From a virus, in the IMG/VR virus record IMGVR_UViG_3300042445_002836, positions 1 through 42,742 of that record: a DNA stretch of 42,742 nt; one strand, 5' to 3'. Under the pieces are notes generated by a model. The model was not told where the DNA came from. It searched no databases and was given only the letters and a program-made list of their open reading frames with translations. A program made the translations under genes and the position numbers. Shown here one piece after another: positions 27,763-34,420 of the stretch (within the stretch, counting starts at the first letter, position 1; each line of letters begins with the position of its first letter).

Positions 27763-27966
27763 TTACTCTTTTTGTCCGAAAATAAATGCAAAAAACAGAA
27801 GTACAAGAACTGCAGGCCAACACATCACACATCCCCATATTTCAAGTAAAGTAAACCGGGTGGTAGCCTTTGTGTAGTGAATTGCTATATCTAGCAAGGC
27901 TGCTATAAGCACACCTACCACTAAATACGGTACCGAAAAAATTGTGTTTAAAATAGATACTAACAT
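27763..27966 (-). CDS. Small two-helix membrane protein
   Basis: The product has 67 residues with two hydrophobic stretches (about 9-28 and 44-63) separated by a basic loop (HYTKATTRFTLLE). It lies 3 bp before the T5orf172 gene and is the first gene after the promoter at 27996-28026. Function is unknown; small membrane proteins of phages often alter the host envelope. Confidence 0.65.
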   Translation of the reverse strand: MLVSILNTIFSVPYLVVGVLIAALLDIAIHYTKATTRFTLLEIWGCVMCWPAVLVLLFFAFIFGQKE

Positions 27967-27995
27967 AACCTTTATTTTTAATTGATTTCTATACC

Positions 27996-28026
27996 TAAAT
28001 ATAAGAAGAAAGATTGGTTATAGCAA
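27996..28026 (-). promoter_or_regulatory. Early promoter before the membrane protein and T5orf172 genes
   Basis: TTG-N20-TATATTTA. The TAG stop of the 137-residue gene (28027-28029) directly abuts the TTG. The leader is of the GGTATAGAAATCAATTAAAA type. Confidence 0.8.
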
Positions 28027-28440
28027 CTATTTCTTAAAGAAAAGTTCATAAAACTTAAAAATAATTGCACATTTCTCGTACATCTCTAATTCTTTGTAGA
28101 ATTCAAGCATTTCTTCTAAAGCATATTTAATGGCCTGGGGACCAAATTCATCCTTTAGCTCTTCTACTGTATCTGCCTTTATATCCTTAACCCTCTCAAG
28201 GTAATTTACAAGGCCGTTAAAGTACTTTAGCTTTATATTTTCTCTTACGGAGCCATACCTTTCCTGATATCTATTGGCATACATTTTGTCTATAATGAAG
28301 TAATTCTCCACACCTCTGACAACCATGCCAAAAAGTATGAAGGTATTATCCATCATATCCTCTATCTTGTGTTCTTTGTAAATCTCTTCATCTCCTATGG
28401 AAAATATATTGAAAAGATCATCGCTATTTAGCTTTTTCAT
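28027..28440 (-). CDS. Unrecognised early protein (137 residues)
   Basis: The protein is acidic and largely helical (MKKLNSDDLFNIFSIGDEEI; C-terminus FKFYELFFKK). No known motif is seen. The stop codon touches the next promoter. It has a long leader (about 80 bp) after its promoter at 28530-28561. That leader also holds a CCTTTTAGG inverted repeat. Confidence 0.65.
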   Translation of the reverse strand: MKKLNSDDLFNIFSIGDEEIYKEHKIEDMMDNTFILFGMVVRGVENYFIIDKMYANRYQERYGSVRENIKLKYFNGLVNYLERVKDIKADTVEELKDEFGPQAIKYALEEMLEFYKELEMYEKCAIIFKFYELFFKK

Positions 28441-28529
28441 CTTATATAAATATATACTTAACCTATAACGAAAAATTTTCCGGAAAAAAAACTGGGGGTA
28501 GTTGGAAAATTACCTAAAAGGTTCTATAT

Positions 28530-28561
28530 TAAATATAAGAAACAAATCTGATAAGATACAA
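28530..28561 (-). promoter_or_regulatory. Early promoter of the 137-residue gene
   Basis: TTG-N21-TATATTTA, one base longer in the spacer than every other copy. Confidence 0.6.
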
Positions 28562-28876
28562 CATAAGAGGTAGGTTAGGGGTATAGGTGGTAACCGTGCT
28601 AGGGTTTAGCAGCTATATAGATCAAACTTGAGAGAGAGGACACCTTGGGCAGTAATTCTTCTTCGGAAGGACTAGGATTGGATTGGTTGGGTCCATAACA
28701 ACATCTCTCTTAAAGCTATGTAGTATATATAAATATATACCCCCATACCTCAATTTTCATCAGAAATATACAACTCTATGTGGCTCCGGATACCCGAGTA
28801 GCTACCCGTTGAGGGAACTTAACTATCAAACTTCTCTCAACTTGACCTCACCGTGACATCACCTTGACCACCGGTC
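28562..28876. other. Gene-free region with hairpins and short repeats
   Basis: No ORF above 24 codons is supported. It holds a TGCTA/TAGCA hairpin (28597-28611), a CTTC-TTCG-GAAG hairpin (28658-28669), a TATATAAATATATAC element (about 28729-28743), two ACCCG hexamers 12 bp apart (28792-28809) and 11-bp tandem repeats (28842-28874). A 24-codon minus-strand ORF starting MDPTNPILVLPKKNYCPRCP carries a CxxC motif and may be a gene remnant or a short peptide. Confidence 0.5.
28842..28874. repeat. Three 11-bp direct repeats
   Basis: TTGACCTCACC, GTGACATCACC and TTGACCACCGG follow each other without gaps. One-turn spacing suggests a protein-binding array. They lie just beyond the terminator of the 82-residue gene. 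Confidence 0.6.
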
Positions 28877-28903
28877 AAAAAAAAAGTTAGTCCGAAGACT
28901 AAC
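28877..28903 (-). terminator. Rho-independent terminator with UUCG loop
   Basis: The perfect 7-bp stem GTTAGTC-TTCG-GACTAAC on the minus strand is followed by nine Ts. The TAG stop of the 82-residue gene lies inside the first arm of the stem. It ends the transcript from the promoter at 29176-29206. Confidence 0.92.
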
Positions 28904-29147
28904 CCTTAAAAACTTCTAGGTCCTCAAACCTAATCTTCCTATCTACTCTCTTACCTAGCATGTAAGAATAGGTTTCAAATCTTACTCTACCTATCCTCTC
29001 TACATTCATATGATAGTCCTCCATTACTACTGTACTCCTATCAGATGTTCTAAAGACCTTTGTAATAGATCTTTGATCCCTATCCAGCTTAAAGTAATTG
29101 CCTTTAATCTCGAACTCCACTCCTGCAATAAAATCTTCTCTTGTCAT
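28899..29147 (-). CDS. Unrecognised early protein (82 residues)
   Basis: The protein is basic and beta-rich (MTREDFIAGVEFEIKGNYFK; ends RFEDLEVFKG). No motif is recognised. It is a single-gene unit: its own promoter is at 29176-29206 and a strong terminator overlaps its stop codon, a compact stop-in-stem design. Confidence 0.7.
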   Translation of the reverse strand: MTREDFIAGVEFEIKGNYFKLDRDQRSITKVFRTSDRSTVVMEDYHMNVERIGRVRFETYSYMLGKRVDRKIRFEDLEVFKG

Positions 29148-29175
29148 AATGTATCTTGTTTTAATTATTGATACC

Positions 29176-29206
29176 TAAATATAAGAACTCTTATTGAGGA
29201 TAGCAA
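29176..29206 (-). promoter_or_regulatory. Early promoter of the 82-residue gene
   Basis: TTG-N20-TATATTTA, then GGTATCAATAATTAAAAC, the leader shared by many units here. The spacer has a short CTC-AATAA-GAG inverted repeat. Confidence 0.85.
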
Positions 29207-29214
29207 CTCTTTAA

Positions 29215-29394
29215 CTAACTTTCTTCCTCTAAATCTTCTAGCCACATTCCGAAGTCTTGCTCAAATTGCCCATAAGGATGATTGATTACCTCAGTAAGAT
29301 ACTTATTAAAATACTCTGCAGCTTCTAATTCATTCCATCCACACTCCCTACAAGTGTTTAATATGCTTTGTGGTATTGTGACTTCTATCGTCAT
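29215..29394 (-). CDS. Small acidic protein (59 residues)
   Basis: This short ORF starts MTIEVTIPQSILNTCRECGW and is acidic at the end (MWLEDLEEES). Cys15 and Cys18 form a single CxxC. The ATG overlaps the stop of the upstream gene by four bases (ATGA), strong support for coupled translation. Function is unknown. Confidence 0.7.
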   Translation of the reverse strand: MTIEVTIPQSILNTCRECGWNELEAAEYFNKYLTEVINHPYGQFEQDFGMWLEDLEEES

Positions 29395-29624
29395 ACTATG
29401 ATTACTTTTAATGATTTAATATCTACTGAGACTAATTTATTTTCTACTGTTCTTAAGACTGCTTCATCGTTCTGATCAAACATCTCTACTAGAACTCCTA
29501 CCGTTCTTCTTCCAAAGAACTTATCAACTCCTTCATAGACCATCCCTACCATAGGGGCAGTAGACTTAGGAAGCTTACTAGGAGCTCTTAACTTCCACTT
29601 ACCCTTTATACATTGCTCACTCAT
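29391..29624 (-). CDS. Unrecognised early protein (77 residues)
   Basis: The protein is basic and beta-rich (MSEQCIKGKWKLRAPSKLPK, then FGRRTVGVLVEMF). The compact strand pattern is compatible with an SH3-like fold, but this is only an impression. It starts 1 bp after the 69-residue gene and ends in an ATGA overlap with the next. Confidence 0.65.
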   Translation of the reverse strand: MSEQCIKGKWKLRAPSKLPKSTAPMVGMVYEGVDKFFGRRTVGVLVEMFDQNDEAVLRTVENKLVSVDIKSLKVIIV

Positions 29625-29834
29625 CTAAACTGCCTCACTATCTAATACAGCTTGAACATTCTCTAATGCTATCTTATAACCAAAGTTCATAGCCATCTGC
29701 ATTAATAATATATCCATTGACCCTTGATTAGCTTTTGCAAATGATTCTAGATCTTCTCTCGATTTTGGAGTTGCAACTATTCCTCTCTCTAATCCTTTAA
29801 ACGATGTTTCTAAAAATTGTTTTAAATCTTCCAT
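29625..29834 (-). CDS. Unrecognised helical early protein (69 residues)
   Basis: The first gene of a three-gene unit from the promoter at 29865-29895. It is helical and begins MEDLKQFLETSFKGLERGIV. No family is recognised. Confidence 0.65.
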   Translation of the reverse strand: MEDLKQFLETSFKGLERGIVATPKSREDLESFAKANQGSMDILLMQMAMNFGYKIALENVQAVLDSEAV

Positions 29835-29864
29835 GATGTTATAGTTTTAATTATTAATGATACC

Positions 29865-29895
29865 TAAAGATAAGAAGAAGCCTCCGAAGAGGCAA
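29865..29895 (-). promoter_or_regulatory. Early promoter with hairpin in the spacer
   Basis: TTG-N20-TATCTTTA. A perfect stem-loop GCCTC-TTCG-GAGGC (29880-29893) fills most of the spacer. It can fold in the RNA of the gene upstream, so one 31-bp element may end one transcript and start the next. Confidence 0.85.
29880..29893 (-). terminator. UUCG stem-loop nested in a promoter
   Basis: A 5-bp GC-rich stem with a TTCG loop just after the stop of the 118-residue gene. It is followed by TTCTTCTT, only a moderate U-tract. It may act as a terminator, an attenuator or an mRNA 3'-end stabiliser. Confidence 0.55.
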
Positions 29896-29898
29896 CTT

Positions 29899-30255
29899 TT
29901 ATTCATCATCTCTTTCTTCATCAACTCTCTCTAATTCAACTAAATCATCTGCTTCACCAAAGTCCATAAAGTTATTCTCTAAAGCTTCTCTTAAGTTTTC
30001 CAATTGAAGAGGAACATTAGTTACTTCAATTCTATTATTATAACTTATTTCAAACTCTACTGAATCAAAGTCAACAATATCCGATTCATTATTATCAGCC
30101 CAGCTAATAACTTTATCAATTGCTCTTTCAATATCATCTACTGAAATTACTCTTCCTCCTCCTTCAACTGAATTGATAAGCTTAATAACATCTTCTCTAC
30201 TGAAGATTGAAGATGCTGAATTTTCCACTAACTGTAATACGAATTCTTTTTTCAT
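29899..30255 (-). CDS. Unrecognised acidic early protein (118 residues)
   Basis: The protein is strongly acidic (ends VELERVDEERDDE). The N-terminus MKKEFVLQLVENSASSIFSR has a helical start, with a central helix DDIERAIDKVISWADNN. It is a single-gene unit from its own promoter. No family is recognised; an acidic host-polymerase or DNA-mimic inhibitor is possible but unsupported. Confidence 0.65.
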   Translation of the reverse strand: MKKEFVLQLVENSASSIFSREDVIKLINSVEGGGRVISVDDIERAIDKVISWADNNESDIVDFDSVEFEISYNNRIEVTNVPLQLENLREALENNFMDFGEADDLVELERVDEERDDE

Positions 30256-30296
30256 AATGATTTGTTTTTAATTATTGATTAATTAATTTTGATACC

Positions 30297-30327
30297 TAAA
30301 TATATGAACTAACTTTGTAACTAGCAA
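30297..30327 (-). promoter_or_regulatory. Early promoter of the 118-residue gene
   Basis: TTG-N20-TATATTTA. Its spacer (CTAGTTACAAAGTTAGTTCA) is identical to that of the promoter at 30552-30582. Confidence 0.85.
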
Positions 30328-30334
30328 CTTTATT

Positions 30335-30523
30335 TTAAAAAGATCTTTCCCAATCTCTCTCTTTGACATCATCAATAATGTCCGAAAGTGTTTGACATAA
30401 TTCTTCTTCAAAGTCAACATCATCAAGAGATGTTCCTGCTTCTTTGTACTCTGCAATTAGTTCATCAATCTCTTCAATGAATCTTGCTTTAATCAACTTT
30501 AATTCTTTAAATGCTTTTGCCAT
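30335..30523 (-). CDS. Unrecognised helical acidic protein (62 residues)
   Basis: The protein is all-helical and acidic (MAKAFKELKLIKARFIEEID; ends KERDWERSF). It is a single-gene unit between two near-identical promoters. Confidence 0.65.
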   Translation of the reverse strand: MAKAFKELKLIKARFIEEIDELIAEYKEAGTSLDDVDFEEELCQTLSDIIDDVKERDWERSF

Positions 30524-30551
30524 GATTTTATTTGTTTTAATTATTGATACC

Positions 30552-30582
30552 TAAATATATGAACTAACTTTGTAACTAGCAA
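30552..30582 (-). promoter_or_regulatory. Early promoter of the 62-residue gene
   Basis: TTG-N20-TATATTTA with the GGTATCAATAATTAAAAC leader. Confidence 0.85.
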
Positions 30583-30587
30583 CTATT

Positions 30588-30812
30588 TTATGCAAAAGGA
30601 TCAACATATTTTTTAACCTCATGCTTCATTACTCTATATAGATTTCCATCCACTCCTTGAACAATCATAGAGACTTTGTTTATATTTCCAACTGTTCCAT
30701 AAACTATTCTACGACTTGGAGAATAATTATCATCGTTATTGCTCATAGAGAATTGAACTCTCTCTCCTTGTACAAATGTAACTTCTTTTTGATCTTTGAT
30801 TAATGTAGCCAT
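30588..30812 (-). CDS. Unrecognised small beta-rich protein (74 residues)
   Basis: The strand pattern (VTFVQGERVQFSMSN, IVYGTVGNINKVSMIVQG, LYRVMKHEVKKY) suggests a small barrel like an SH3 or KOW fold, seen in many phage early proteins. It is a single-gene unit. Confidence 0.65.
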   Translation of the reverse strand: MATLIKDQKEVTFVQGERVQFSMSNNDDNYSPSRRIVYGTVGNINKVSMIVQGVDGNLYRVMKHEVKKYVDPFA

Positions 30813-30840
30813 GATTTTATATGTTTTAATTATTGATATC

Positions 30841-30871
30841 TAAATATATGAAATAACTTTGTAACTAGCAA
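30841..30871 (-). promoter_or_regulatory. Early promoter of the 74-residue gene
   Basis: TTG-N20-TATATTTA. The -7 is followed by GATATC instead of GGTATC. Confidence 0.85.
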
Positions 30872-30873
30872 CT

Positions 30874-31284
30874 TTAATCATGACTTTTTTCCAACTCTAT
30901 TAGCTCTTCCCAAAGGTCTTCTACATACCCTCTATCAGCTGAAAACATTAATTGTCTAGTCATTTGATCTTCTAGTCCAACCTTCTCTATTATATGTTGC
31001 ATTGTTTCTCCATCTATCTCCATATGTCTTAACATAGAGATTACTTCTTCTACCATTCCTGGATGTAATTGCATTAACATTGTTTCTTCTTGTATGAAGT
31101 AAGATTTGAAATAACCTTTCTCACACCAACTAATAACTACCTCTCTTTTATCTTCAGTAGTTAATGTTATGGAATTTGTATCATAGACCTCTATAACATC
31201 TGCGAAGTCCAATTCAAATTCTCTTTGTGTGCTATTAGAAGCCTGTACGATGTAGTAGTTTACATCTCTAAATAATTTAGTCAT
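30874..31284 (-). CDS. Unrecognised early protein (136 residues)
   Basis: The first 65 residues are beta-rich (MTKLFRDVNYYIVQASNSTQ). The C-terminal half is helical (GMVEEVISMLRHMEIDGETM) and acidic. It is the second gene after the promoter at 31520-31550, 26 bp behind the first. No family is recognised. Confidence 0.65.
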   Translation of the reverse strand: MTKLFRDVNYYIVQASNSTQREFELDFADVIEVYDTNSITLTTEDKREVVISWCEKGYFKSYFIQEETMLMQLHPGMVEEVISMLRHMEIDGETMQHIIEKVGLEDQMTRQLMFSADRGYVEDLWEELIELEKSHD

Positions 31285-31310
31285 AGTCTTATTTTTTAAA
31301 TTAATATTAA

Positions 31311-31493
31311 TTACTCTTGAACATTACATAAATCCTGAGAAAGAATATAGTCATATAAACAATCCATCTTTCTTACAAAACTTAAATCAGTCAAATAAGA
31401 TCGAGATAAAAAACTCTCTAATACATGATCATCTATTCCTCCTAGATCAACATAACCATAATTCAAATCAAAGTACTCTCTAACTTCTTTCAT
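31311..31493 (-). CDS. Unrecognised early protein (60 residues)
   Basis: It begins MKEVREYFDLNYGYVDLGGI and is helical toward the end (KMDCLYDYILSQDL). It heads a two-gene unit. No known family. Confidence 0.6.
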   Translation of the reverse strand: MKEVREYFDLNYGYVDLGGIDDHVLESFLSRSYLTDLSFVRKMDCLYDYILSQDLCNVQE

Positions 31494-31519
31494 AATATAT
31501 CTTTTTAATTATTGATACC

Positions 31520-31550
31520 TAAATATACGAAATAGATTAGTAACTAGCAA
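31520..31550 (-). promoter_or_regulatory. Early promoter of the 60/136-residue unit
   Basis: TTG-N20-TATATTTA with the standard GGTATCAATAATTAAAA leader. It stands 25 bp downstream of a terminator. Confidence 0.85.
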
Positions 31551-31574
31551 CTATTTCACAAACTATTTTAACCC

Positions 31575-31600
31575 AAAAAGGCCCCTAATAGGAGCCCTTT
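31575..31600 (-). terminator. Rho-independent terminator after the 262-residue gene
   Basis: The minus-strand RNA pairs AAAGG(G)CTCC with GGGGCCTTT around a TATTA loop, with one bulged G, then Ts. It lies 20 bp beyond the gene's stop. Confidence 0.8.
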
Positions 31601-31620
31601 CTTCGATCAATAATTAAAAA

Positions 31621-32409
31621 CTATTCAGCTAAAGTGTGCTGAACAATATCTTTACGTAGTCCATGAACTTGATCAATTATAGAACTAACGTTTACTTTTT
31701 CTTCTTGAGAGGCATTTCCTCCATGAGCCCATTTAAAGACTGCAGTACCTGTCTTTCCTGATTTAGAAATATCAGTTAATCTGATGCTTACTACATTCGG
31801 AGAGTAGTTCCATTTCAATTGAATATTTCTTCCTTTCTCAAAATCAACTCCCTGCCCTTTCAAATCCATTTCAATCTTTTCTTTCTCTAAGAAAGTAATC
31901 AAATTATCAACTCCACTAATCTCTCTTCCTAAATCTTGCATTTCTTTAAACACTGCATTATATTGCTCCTTGAAAGGAAATACAGCTTCATTTGCAGCTT
32001 CAACTATTTCATCATGCTTTTCATGAATAATTCCTGCAATCGTTCCTAACATTTGTAATCTCTTCAACTCCCAAGCATCAACTCCTTTTGTTGAAGTTGT
32101 ATAGTAAGATAAATCAATCCCTGTATAAGATCTTTTATCTTTACCTTCTTCAAAATTCCAATTCTCTCTTAAATAAAGGCTGAATAATTCCTTCTTGTAA
32201 GTAAATTCTGGATGAGCCATTTTAAAATAAACAGACCCTCTAGTTACTTCGACTTCTACATCATATGGAAATACTCCATAAAATCCTACTAAGGCATCTG
32301 ATAAAGCTTTTTGCTCTCTTACATAGATGTCTCCTCTTTTACTTTCTAATGCTTCTTTCTTAACTGTAAGGATTGCTTTTTGATCCTCTAATAAATTTAA
32401 TCTTGTCAT
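31621..32409 (-). CDS. Unrecognised early protein (262 residues)
   Basis: It is helical at the N-terminus (MTRLNLLEDQKAILTVKKEA), beta-rich from about 45 to 100, then a long helical stretch (EAVFPFKEQYNAVFKEMQDL). It is a single-gene unit with its own promoter and terminator and is one of the larger early proteins here. No catalytic motif is visible. Confidence 0.65.
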   Translation of the reverse strand: MTRLNLLEDQKAILTVKKEALESKRGDIYVREQKALSDALVGFYGVFPYDVEVEVTRGSVYFKMAHPEFTYKKELFSLYLRENWNFEEGKDKRSYTGIDLSYYTTSTKGVDAWELKRLQMLGTIAGIIHEKHDEIVEAANEAVFPFKEQYNAVFKEMQDLGREISGVDNLITFLEKEKIEMDLKGQGVDFEKGRNIQLKWNYSPNVVSIRLTDISKSGKTGTAVFKWAHGGNASQEEKVNVSSIIDQVHGLRKDIVQHTLAE

Positions 32410-32437
32410 AATGTTATATGTTTTAATTATTGATACC

Positions 32438-32468
32438 TAAATATACGAACATTAATTTAAACTGGCAA
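32438..32468 (-). promoter_or_regulatory. Early promoter of the 262-residue gene
   Basis: TTG-N20-TATATTTA with the standard leader. Confidence 0.85.
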
Positions 32469-32508
32469 CTATTTTAACAACTTTTTTTAATTTATTTTTA
32501 AGCCCTTT

Positions 32509-32805
32509 TTACAGGGCTTTTAACAATTCTCTTTCAGCATCATTTGAAACTGATTTACTCATTGCTCCGATATTCCACGTTACAATTTCATCTGATGATA
32601 ATGGACGATAATATTTCCAATCGTAAATCGCAAATACTTCCCCTTCATCAGTTTCCATATCCCATTCAAAATTCACTTTGTCATCTCCTGTATTATCGAC
32701 AATCGTCGGATCTCCGAAAGCTTTTGTTAATTGATCAACTGAAGCTCGAATTGTAATTCCGTGAAATGACGTCCCGTCAGTGCTTTGATAAGTTTTTTTT
32801 GCCAT
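32509..32805 (-). CDS. Conserved phage protein of unknown function (98 residues)
   Basis: Motifs SFHGITIRASVDQLTKAFG, DKVNFEWDMETDEGEVFAIY and DWKYYRPL form a pattern I have seen in small proteins from phages of several hosts. No function is known to me. It is a single-gene unit. The stop lies in the loop of a GCCC/GGGC hairpin (32500-32520) that lacks a T-run on this strand. Confidence 0.75.
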   Translation of the reverse strand: MAKKTYQSTDGTSFHGITIRASVDQLTKAFGDPTIVDNTGDDKVNFEWDMETDEGEVFAIYDWKYYRPLSSDEIVTWNIGAMSKSVSNDAERELLKAL

Positions 32806-32833
32806 GATTTTATATGTTTTAATTATTGATATC

Positions 32834-32864
32834 TAAATATATGAACTTTAATTCAATTGAGCAA
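32834..32864 (-). promoter_or_regulatory. Early promoter of the 98-residue gene
   Basis: TTG-N20-TATATTTA. Confidence 0.85.
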
Positions 32865-32872
32865 CTTTTTTA

Positions 32873-33145
32873 TTAATTATTTTTCATTACTGCTTTTAAA
32901 AATTCATCAAGCAAATCTTCATCTGCTCCGAAATATCCCAATTCTTGAAGATTATCATCTTCTAAATCTTTAATAACATCTCCGAATGATTCGTAAGCGT
33001 CAATTTGAAATACTAATTCTCCGAGATTCGAATAATGAGCTCTATATGACAGAGCATCAAAATCTAAATCTTCTTTTCTAATATCGTACAAATCATTCGC
33101 TTGAGAAATTAAAATCGCTTTTGCTTTTTCTAATAATGTTTTCAT
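32873..33145 (-). CDS. Unrecognised acidic early protein (90 residues)
   Basis: It is acidic and helical (MKTLLEKAKAILISQANDLY; DLEDDNLQELGYFGADEDLL). It is a single-gene unit from the hairpin-bearing promoter at 33174-33204. Confidence 0.65.
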   Translation of the reverse strand: MKTLLEKAKAILISQANDLYDIRKEDLDFDALSYRAHYSNLGELVFQIDAYESFGDVIKDLEDDNLQELGYFGADEDLLDEFLKAVMKNN

Positions 33146-33173
33146 GTTTTTATCTGTTTTAATTATTGATATC

Positions 33174-33204
33174 TAAAGATAAGAAATAGCCCCCGAAGGG
33201 GCAA
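33174..33204 (-). promoter_or_regulatory. Early promoter with hairpin in the spacer
   Basis: TTG-N20-TATCTTTA. A perfect GCCCC-TTCG-GGGGC stem-loop (33189-33202) lies in the spacer, the same design as 29865-29895 but with different stem sequence. The -7 is the same TATCTTTA variant. Confidence 0.85.
33189..33202 (-). terminator. UUCG stem-loop nested in a promoter
   Basis: A 5-bp all-GC stem with a TTCG loop, 11 bp beyond the stop of the 102-residue gene, followed by TATTTCTTAT. The stem differs from 29880-29893 while the loop and position are kept, which suggests selection for structure. Confidence 0.55.
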
Positions 33205-33212
33205 CTATTTTA

Positions 33213-33521
33213 CTAGTTATTTTTTAAAAAGTTTTCTTTAACTGAAGTTGGAACATAATAACGATATAGATTTCTACTATCGTTTTTCTTTTTCCATAGA
33301 AATCTTTTATACAGACCTTTTTGAAGTCCACGTCTTAATAAGTCCGCGTATTTTTTATTTGTTTCAATTTGTCTATAACCATATCGAAAATAGTCAAAAA
33401 CATTTTCTTGAATTTCAGTTTCAGTTTGAAAAGGATTTTCGATTAAATACTGAACAATTTGTTTAACTGAATTTCTTGGTTGGTCAAAACCTTTTCCCAT
33501 TAACATAGTTGAATAACCCAT
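33213..33521 (-). CDS. Putative winged-helix-like phage protein (102 residues)
   Basis: The sequence MGYSTMLMGKGFDQPRNSVK, then IVQYLIENPFQTETEIQ and YADLLRRGLQKGLYKR, with a C-terminal LYRYYVP strand, fits a small winged helix. It is a single-gene unit. The DNA-binding role is an inference from the helix pattern. Confidence 0.6.
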   Translation of the reverse strand: MGYSTMLMGKGFDQPRNSVKQIVQYLIENPFQTETEIQENVFDYFRYGYRQIETNKKYADLLRRGLQKGLYKRFLWKKKNDSRNLYRYYVPTSVKENFLKNN

Positions 33522-33549
33522 AGTTTATATTGTTTTAATTATTGATACC

Positions 33550-33580
33550 TAAATATAAGAACTAAAATTTAAACGAGCAA
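33550..33580 (-). promoter_or_regulatory. Early promoter of the 102-residue gene
   Basis: TTG-N20-TATATTTA with the standard leader. Confidence 0.85.
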
Positions 33581-33602
33581 CTTTTTATACAACTTTTTTT
33601 AA

Positions 33603-33728
33603 TTAATTTAAAGATAAATTTGCTTGGGCCATTCTAACAATTAATTCCTGAGGATTAAAGGACATAAAAGAAACTCCTTTTAATTCTACTTCATAGTAGA
33701 TAATTCCTGGTAGTACTATTTTTTTCAT
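33603..33728 (-). CDS. Small protein (41 residues)
   Basis: The short ORF MKKIVLPGIIYYEVELKGVS is followed by a helix (PQELIVRMAQANLSLN). It starts 4 bp after the upstream stop, so it is probably co-translated. The family is unrecognised. Confidence 0.6.
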   Translation of the reverse strand: MKKIVLPGIIYYEVELKGVSFMSFNPQELIVRMAQANLSLN

Positions 33729-33732
33729 ATCT

Positions 33733-34107
33733 CTATTCGTTTAATAAGAAAGCTTTATCTGCCCAAGTCTTAGCATTTACAGCTTTATATTGATTGTGAT
33801 CCATTAGATTTGTATTATAGAACAATTGATTGATTGTTCCTACCTCTACCTTCTCAGCTAACTTCTCATCTAATAAGATTACCTTTGTACCTTTCTTAGC
33901 AAATACTGTTGTCCAATAGTTAGTCCCTTTACCTTTGAACTGGATAGTCTGAAGAGCTCCTTTCTTCCATCTATTAAGAGAAGGTATATCAGAACCTATC
34001 TCTGTAGCTATCATAAAGCCTGCTGGTACTTTTGTAATGGCCTGGAAGATACCCTCTCTATCTCCTATCCAATTTACTACCGTTAAATCTTTGATGTTGT
34101 TTATCAT
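33733..34107 (-). CDS. Unrecognised early protein (124 residues)
   Basis: It has beta-rich and basic segments (MINNIKDLTVVNWIGDREGI; KGKGTNYWTTVFAKKGTKVI) and a C-terminal helix. It is the first gene after the promoter at 34135-34165 and is followed by the 41-residue ORF. No family is recognised. Confidence 0.65.
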   Translation of the reverse strand: MINNIKDLTVVNWIGDREGIFQAITKVPAGFMIATEIGSDIPSLNRWKKGALQTIQFKGKGTNYWTTVFAKKGTKVILLDEKLAEKVEVGTINQLFYNTNLMDHNQYKAVNAKTWADKAFLLNE

Positions 34108-34134
34108 TTTTTCTATGTTTTAATTATTGATACC

Positions 34135-34165
34135 TAAATATACGGACTTTATACATACGGTCCAA
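34135..34165 (-). promoter_or_regulatory. Early promoter, leftward member of a divergent pair
   Basis: TTG-N20-TATATTTA. The spacer holds a GGAC/GTCC inverted repeat. It faces the rightward promoter at 34219-34249 across 53 AT-rich bases. Confidence 0.85.
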
Positions 34166-34218
34166 CTCTTATACGTTATTTATACTCATTATAAATTAAA
34201 AAAAAGTTACTAAAATAG

Positions 34219-34249
34219 TTGCTAGTAACAAAGATCGTTCGTATCTTTA
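34219..34249 (+). promoter_or_regulatory. Rightward early-type promoter (only plus-strand copy)
   Basis: TTG (34219-34221), N20, TATCTTTA (34242-34249), then GGTATG. Spacer and flanks (GTTGCTAGTAACAAAG) are like the leftward copies. AAAGAT/ATCTTT can pair across the -7. It would transcribe 34256 onward, a stretch with no plus-strand gene beyond a 16-codon ORF at its start. Confidence 0.85.
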
Positions 34250-34255
34250 GGTATG

Positions 34256-34420
34256 TTAGAAGGGAATACGGGGCCTGGCTTTGAAAGAGAGTCGGAAGAG
34301 TAGACGGGCCGGTACGCCATGTTCGTTACTTAAAGCAAAGCTTTAACTTAAACTGTTACTTTAACTTAAAGTGATGCTTTAACTGAATATTTTACTTAAA
34401 GGAAAGCTTTAGATAAAAGG
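34256..34420 (+). ncRNA. Predicted rightward non-coding transcript (3' end unknown)
   Basis: The start is inferred from the promoter at 34219-34249. The first part (34270-34320) is far richer in GC than its surroundings, and an 18-bp repeat block follows. Continued transcription would be antisense to the small basic ORF at 34396-34551. No clear rightward terminator is seen, so the end is arbitrary. Confidence 0.45.
34329..34412. repeat. 18-bp repeat block
   Basis: CTTTAACTTAAACTGTTA (34341-34358), CTTTAACTTAAAGTGATG (34359-34376) and CTTTAACTGAATATTTTA (34377-34394) are tandem. They are bracketed by near-identical 18-mers CTTAAAGCAAAGCTTTAA and CTTAAAGGAAAGCTTTAG. Units contain TTTAAnTTAAA-type partial palindromes. 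Confidence 0.75.

Noticed and set aside
28700-28830. Possible tRNA or tmRNA
   Set aside because: Short stems are present but there is no T-arm consensus, no CCA-compatible acceptor stem and no cloverleaf.
32500-32520. Terminator after the 98-residue gene
   Set aside because: The GCCC/GGGC hairpin has no T-run on the minus strand and overlaps the stop. On the plus strand there is no gene to terminate.
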